From CAWHPS01 sp963831235 (GTDB lineage: Bacteria > Fibrobacterota > OXYB2-FULL-49-7 > JAEUSG01): a DNA stretch of 64,000 nt. Under the pieces are notes generated by a model. It was not told where the DNA came from. It did no database searches and saw only the letters and a list, made by a program, of their open reading frames with translations. Where the stretch lies: NCBI GenBank assembly GCA_963831235.1, contig CAWHPS010000064.1:55736-119735 (forward strand), read 5' to 3'. Each line of letters starts with the position of its first letter. The first letter of the stretch is position 1. The position numbers and the translations under genes were made by a program. Positions 60,598 to 64,000 of this stretch are shown in pieces.

Positions 60598-61464
60598 ATG
60601 CCCAGTTTAAAACAGATAAATAAAAAGATCATTTCTCTCAAGAACATGCGCAAAATTACGCGTGCAATGAAGATGATTGCTGCAACCAAGCTGCGCAGAG
60701 CACAAGATTCACTGGCTCAGTCAAAACTTTACCAGCAAGTGTTAAATGAATTCATTGCCCGCTTGTCTTCGGGCAGCCTTGGTTTTGAAAACAAGCTTTT
60801 CCAGCCACATGAAGTTGTAAAAGGCATTACCCTTGTTGTGATTACATCAGACAGGGGTCTTTGCGGCAGCTTCAACAACAGCATTATAAAAAAGGCCCTT
60901 ATCTTCTGCGAAGAGCAGGAGAAGAAAGGCGTAAGGGTTGAATTGTGCTTTTTCGGGAAAAGGGGTTACGAAGCTTTTCGGAAAGGCAACCGCACAATCA
61001 AGGAATATACTGATGGTGTCATGAACGCCCCCACGTTCGCTCATGCCGACAGGGTTGGACAGTTTCTTATTAACCAGTTTTTAAGACTTGATATTGATGA
61101 AGTTTACCTTTTGCACAATGAATTCAAATCAACCATATCACAGGTTCCTGTCCTGAAAAAGCTGCTTCCTTTTACACCTGAAGCATCCGAAGCTGTTGTT
61201 AAAAAAAGTCTTTTTATTCTTGAGCCGGAACCTGAAGAAATTATAAGCGACCTTGCGCTTCGCGCGGTAAAATCCATTGTGTACCGGGGCATACTTACAT
61301 CAGTTGCAGCCGAACACGCGGCCCGAATGACTGCAATGGATTCAGCAACAAACAATTGCTCGGAACTTTTGGATAAGACTACGTTAAAGCGCAACAAGGC
61401 GCGCCAGGCTGCAATAACAACAGAACTTGTGGAGATTGTTTCAGGGGCCGAATCATCAAAATGA
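60598..61464 (+). CDS. atpG: ATP synthase F1 subunit gamma
   Basis: 288 residues. N-terminal SLKNMRKITRAMKMIAATKL then RRAQ, central TSDRGLCGSFNNSIIKKAL and C-terminal RMTAMDSATNNCSELLDKTT then LKRNKARQAAITTELVEIVS are the family signatures. It is the rotating central shaft. It begins 37 bp after atpA. Confidence 0.95.
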   Translation: MPSLKQINKKIISLKNMRKITRAMKMIAATKLRRAQDSLAQSKLYQQVLNEFIARLSSGSLGFENKLFQPHEVVKGITLVVITSDRGLCGSFNNSIIKKALIFCEEQEKKGVRVELCFFGKRGYEAFRKGNRTIKEYTDGVMNAPTFAHADRVGQFLINQFLRLDIDEVYLLHNEFKSTISQVPVLKKLLPFTPEASEAVVKKSLFILEPEPEEIISDLALRAVKSIVYRGILTSVAAEHAARMTAMDSATNNCSELLDKTTLKRNKARQAAITTELVEIVSGAESSK

Positions 61465-61488
61465 TCTTTAGCATTTAAGGAGATTTAT

Positions 61489-62898
61489 ATGGCAGAACAT
61501 GCGAATGGAAGAATATCACAGATAATGGGCGCTGTAATCGACGTATCGTTCCCAGAGGGAGAACTCCCTGAAATTCAAACAGCACTCAAAGTAACCAATC
61601 CATCCATCAACAACAAGCCGTGGAACCTGGTACTTGAGGTTGCCCAGCATCTTGGCGAGAAAAACGTACGCACCATATCAATGGACACAACAGACGGTCT
61701 TAAAAGGGGCATGGAAGTGCTTAATACGGCCCAACCCATAACAGTTCCCGTAGGACCTGAGGTTTTAGGCCGCATCATGAATGTAACCGGCGATCCTGTT
61801 GATGAAATGGGTGATGTCAAGACAGCCAAGCGTTATCCGATTCACAGACCAGCACCCTCATTCAAAGACCAAAACACAAAAACCGAAATCCTTGAAACAG
61901 GCATTAAAGTTATTGACCTTCTTGAACCCTATATCAAGGGCGGTAAAATCGGTTTGTTCGGTGGTGCTGGTGTTGGTAAAACCGTAATCATAATGGAGCT
62001 TATCCATAATATCGCAAAAGAACACGGCGGCTATTCAGTGTTCGGCGGCGTCGGCGAGCGTACCCGCGAGGGAACAGCACTCTGGGGCGAAATGAAGGAA
62101 TCCGGCGTCATCAACAAAGCTGCTCTCATATACGGCCAAATGAACAAACCCCCGGGAGCACGCGCAAGAGTGGGCTTGACAGCCCTTACAGTGGCCGAGT
62201 ATTTCCGCGATGAAGAAGGCCAGGATGTGCTGCTTTTCATAGACAACATCTTCCGTTTTACCCAGGCTGGCTCCGAGGTTTCAGCTCTTCTTGGCCGAAT
62301 CCCAAGCGCAGTAGGTTACCAGCCCACCCTGGGAACTGAAATGGGTGAACTCCAGGAACGCATAACATCAACACAAAAGGGCTCGATCACATCAGTGCAG
62401 GCAATCTATGTTCCGGCTGATGATTATACCGACCCCGCCCCTGCCACAGCATTTGCACATCTTGACGCCACAACAAACCTTGAACGTTCGCTGGTTGACA
62501 TAGGCATTTACCCGGCGGTTGATCCGCTCGCATCAAGTTCACGTGCTCTCCAGCCCGACATCGTTGGAGACGAGCATTACAAGACAGCACGCGGCGTACA
62601 GGAAATCCTCCAGAAATACAAAGACCTTCAGGATATTATAGCAATCCTTGGTATGGATGAACTTTCCGAAGATGACAAGCGAACTGTTGAACGTGCGCGC
62701 AAGATTCAAAAGTTCCTTTCCCAGCCCTTCTTTGTTGCTGAGCAGTTTACCAACATGCCGGGCCGGTATGTACCTTTGAAAGATACCATCCGTTCATTCA
62801 AAGAAGTCCTTGAAGGCAAATACGATTATCTGCCTGAACAGGCTTTTTATATGATTGGGTCAATCGAAGAAGCAAAAGAAAAAGCCAAACAGCTGTAA
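61489..62898 (+). CDS. atpD: ATP synthase F1 subunit beta (catalytic)
   Basis: 469 residues. P-loop GLFGGAGVGKTVIIMELIHN, GERTREGTALWGEMKESGV (catalytic Glu in GERTREG), VLLFIDNIFRFTQAGSEVSA, VYVPADDYTDPAPATAFAHL and the DELSEDDKRTVERARKIQKF segment are all present. It hydrolyses or makes ATP. AAGGAG precedes the start by about eight bases. Confidence 0.97.
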   Translation: MAEHANGRISQIMGAVIDVSFPEGELPEIQTALKVTNPSINNKPWNLVLEVAQHLGEKNVRTISMDTTDGLKRGMEVLNTAQPITVPVGPEVLGRIMNVTGDPVDEMGDVKTAKRYPIHRPAPSFKDQNTKTEILETGIKVIDLLEPYIKGGKIGLFGGAGVGKTVIIMELIHNIAKEHGGYSVFGGVGERTREGTALWGEMKESGVINKAALIYGQMNKPPGARARVGLTALTVAEYFRDEEGQDVLLFIDNIFRFTQAGSEVSALLGRIPSAVGYQPTLGTEMGELQERITSTQKGSITSVQAIYVPADDYTDPAPATAFAHLDATTNLERSLVDIGIYPAVDPLASSSRALQPDIVGDEHYKTARGVQEILQKYKDLQDIIAILGMDELSEDDKRTVERARKIQKFLSQPFFVAEQFTNMPGRYVPLKDTIRSFKEVLEGKYDYLPEQAFYMIGSIEEAKEKAKQL

Positions 62899-62913
62899 TT
62901 AAGGAGTTATATA

Positions 62914-63177
62914 GTGTTTGTTGTTGAAATCTACACACCGGAAAAACGTGTTTTCAAGGGAGAAGCATCCCACATGGTCGCACCCGGGAAAAAGGGATCT
63001 TTCGGTATTCTAACCGGGCATGCTCCTTTGCTATCTTCTCTTAATCCTGGGCAGCTGAAAATTGATATGGTTGATGGGGCATGCAAGATATTGTCAGTGC
63101 CGAATGGCGGTTTTCTGGAAGTTGACAACAATCACGTTATAGTACTTGCGGACAAGCTGGAAACAAAAACAGCATAG
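62914..63177 (+). CDS. atpC: ATP synthase F1 subunit epsilon, short form without the helical domain
   Basis: 87 residues, GTG start after AAGGAG. The N-terminal beta-sandwich is intact: VEIYTPEKRVFKGEASHMVA, GKKGSFGILTGHAPLLSSLN and PGQLKI, NGGFLEVDNNHVIVLAD. E. coli epsilon has ~139 residues; the C-terminal two-helix domain that can inhibit ATP hydrolysis is missing, with a stop right after ETKTA. Similar short forms occur in Bacteroidota and Chlorobi, so this may be normal for the lineage. Confidence 0.93.
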   Translation: MFVVEIYTPEKRVFKGEASHMVAPGKKGSFGILTGHAPLLSSLNPGQLKIDMVDGACKILSVPNGGFLEVDNNHVIVLADKLETKTA

Positions 63178-63286
63178 AGCCTGTTAAGCCTATATTACGA
63201 AATAAAGCACATTTCCAACTATACTTTCATTTTTACTGAACAGTTGGGGTAGCTATATATCAAAAAAATAATCTGACAAATGATAT
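63178..63286. other. Spacer after the ATP synthase operon with a weak hairpin
   Basis: CCAACT at ~63217 can pair with AGTTGG at ~63242 around a ~19-base loop rich in T. It is the only candidate end for the atp transcript, and it is not a classical terminator. Confidence 0.3.
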
Positions 63287-63457
63287 TCAAGCATGCTCTT
63301 TTCTTGTTTTGTATTGCCTTGACCGTTTTTTTTCTGATATCCAAGATGCCTTATCATGAAAGTACTTGATAATCTCTGAATGACTTGCATCTTTGATATC
63401 CATGAATTGGCGGTCCCTGACTTTTCTCACCATCTCAACAGCATTAATCTTTTTCAT
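63287..63457 (-). CDS. 56-residue partner of the PIN-domain protein (putative antitoxin or accessory protein)
   Basis: MKKINAVEMVRKVRDRQFMD, then IKDASHSEIIKYFHDKA and a basic end with RSRQYKTRKEHA. GAGGTGA lies about eight bases before the ATG at 63457, and the frame overlaps the PIN gene stop by 14 bases. Small proteins starting K-x-INAV-x-x-R-x-R-D commonly pair with PIN genes, which supports a real gene. Here it follows, rather than precedes, the PIN gene. Confidence 0.6.
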   Translation of the reverse strand: MKKINAVEMVRKVRDRQFMDIKDASHSEIIKYFHDKASWISEKKRSRQYKTRKEHA

Positions 63458-63911
63458 AACGGGTCACCTCTCTTGGGGAATAAATTGCCAAGGTTTTATA
63501 ACCGTATTCAAGATTCACAGCATTAAAACTCACTATTTTATCGTATCGCACGATATGTGTAAAGTTCCAGCTCACCAGAATATCAATGTTGGCAACCGTG
63601 GCGATAGCGATGTGAAACATATCGTTTACGAATTTCACCGGTAATATATTATGATTAATATAAGCTTCGACAAGTATTAAGGCTTCATCCGTCACTGGCA
63701 AAACCACTGTATCATATTCAAGAAATTCTTGATATTTTATTCTGACCTGGGTAGGCGCATTCCCTATCTCTGCTGCAACAATTTCAGAGGTTATCCCCTC
63801 AAACAACCCGAGCCTAATATCCTTTATAAGTCCATTTGACCAGATTGCAAATTCCGAGTCAAAACAACCACCGATTACGGATGTGTCAACATATATGCGT
63901 GGTATTTTCAT
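63444..63911 (-). CDS. PIN-domain protein, probable toxin ribonuclease
   Basis: 155 residues. The start IPRIYVDTSVIGGCFDSEFA has the first catalytic Asp (VDTSVIGG), ITSEIVAAEIGNAP the Glu, and VKFVNDMFHIAIATVANIDI the further acidic residue (NDMFHIA), followed by LVSWNFTHIV. It belongs to the VapC-like PIN group without a usual upstream antitoxin; the 56-residue frame downstream is the probable partner. PIN toxins cleave tRNA or rRNA. Confidence 0.8.
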   Translation of the reverse strand: MKIPRIYVDTSVIGGCFDSEFAIWSNGLIKDIRLGLFEGITSEIVAAEIGNAPTQVRIKYQEFLEYDTVVLPVTDEALILVEAYINHNILPVKFVNDMFHIAIATVANIDILVSWNFTHIVRYDKIVSFNAVNLEYGYKTLAIYSPREVTRYEKD

Positions 63912-64000
63912 GAATTAAAGATAATTTTCGGCACCTGTTCTTTCAACTATTGATTCAATTTTTAAATTCAACAAAACAGAGGAAATAATCATTTTTCAGT

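Overview
The window looks like chromosome from a Gram-negative bacterium of the FCB superphylum. The main evidence is a set of secreted proteins ending in type IX secretion (T9SS) C-terminal sorting domains, an outer-membrane barrel of PorV/PorQ type, and a Bacteroidota/Fibrobacterota-like ATP synthase c subunit. Base composition is moderate and the code is standard: TGA ends many intact genes. A Fibrobacterota-like or unnamed FCB lineage is my best guess; there is no rRNA or other decisive marker, and I saw no tRNA, rRNA or CRISPR array.

Layout. 1-2.4 kb: the tail of a UvrD-type helicase, then a PocR/AraC regulator divergent from a URO-D-family protein. 2.5-8.8 kb: one T9SS-secreted beta-propeller gene interrupted by an IS21-family element, whose istB is itself interrupted by an ISAs1-family element. 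Both insertions have clean target duplications, so the order of events can be read and both broken genes can be rebuilt in frame. 8.9-9.9 kb: debris (a comM fragment and a DUF6788 gene). 9.9-22.7 kb: an L-rhamnose locus. Kinase and isomerase lie on one strand; on the other are the aldolase/dehydrogenase fusion rhaEW, a PHP protein, a zinc alcohol dehydrogenase and a complete 2-oxoacid dehydrogenase complex (E2, E3 and an E1 with alpha and beta fused). Together they could take rhamnose toward acetyl-CoA, and this is the most interesting metabolic unit here.

22.7-31.3 kb is mostly housekeeping: an HD-GYP protein, two small unknown proteins, a DUF2953 protein, a frameshifted YihY/BrkB gene, NagA, a WYL regulator, a CehA-type PHP protein and AcpS. 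31.3-37.4 kb is worn accessory DNA: a phd/vapC pair with a frameshifted toxin, a small T9SS-tail relic, a solute-binding protein coupled to a chemoreceptor gene carrying an in-frame TGA, and an IS with a DUF6788 gene and a transposase gene that also carries an in-frame TGA. That transposase gene contains 34 bp identical to the end of the ISAs1 element 32 kb away. 37.7-44.2 kb is a T9SS cargo cluster: two intact secreted proteins flank a third gene broken by a truncated group II intron reverse transcriptase.

44.6-54.5 kb: a CoA-binding protein, a structured repeat-rich intergenic region, rpsT, lysA, two envelope proteins, cstA, dnaN, a PorV-like barrel and an RluA synthase. 54.5-64 kb: hicBA, a sugar-phosphate isomerase-like protein, a full F-type ATP synthase operon (two small AtpI/AtpZ-like proteins, then a, c, b, delta, alpha, gamma, beta, epsilon), and a PIN-domain toxin with a 56-residue partner. 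No dnaA or origin is seen beside dnaN.
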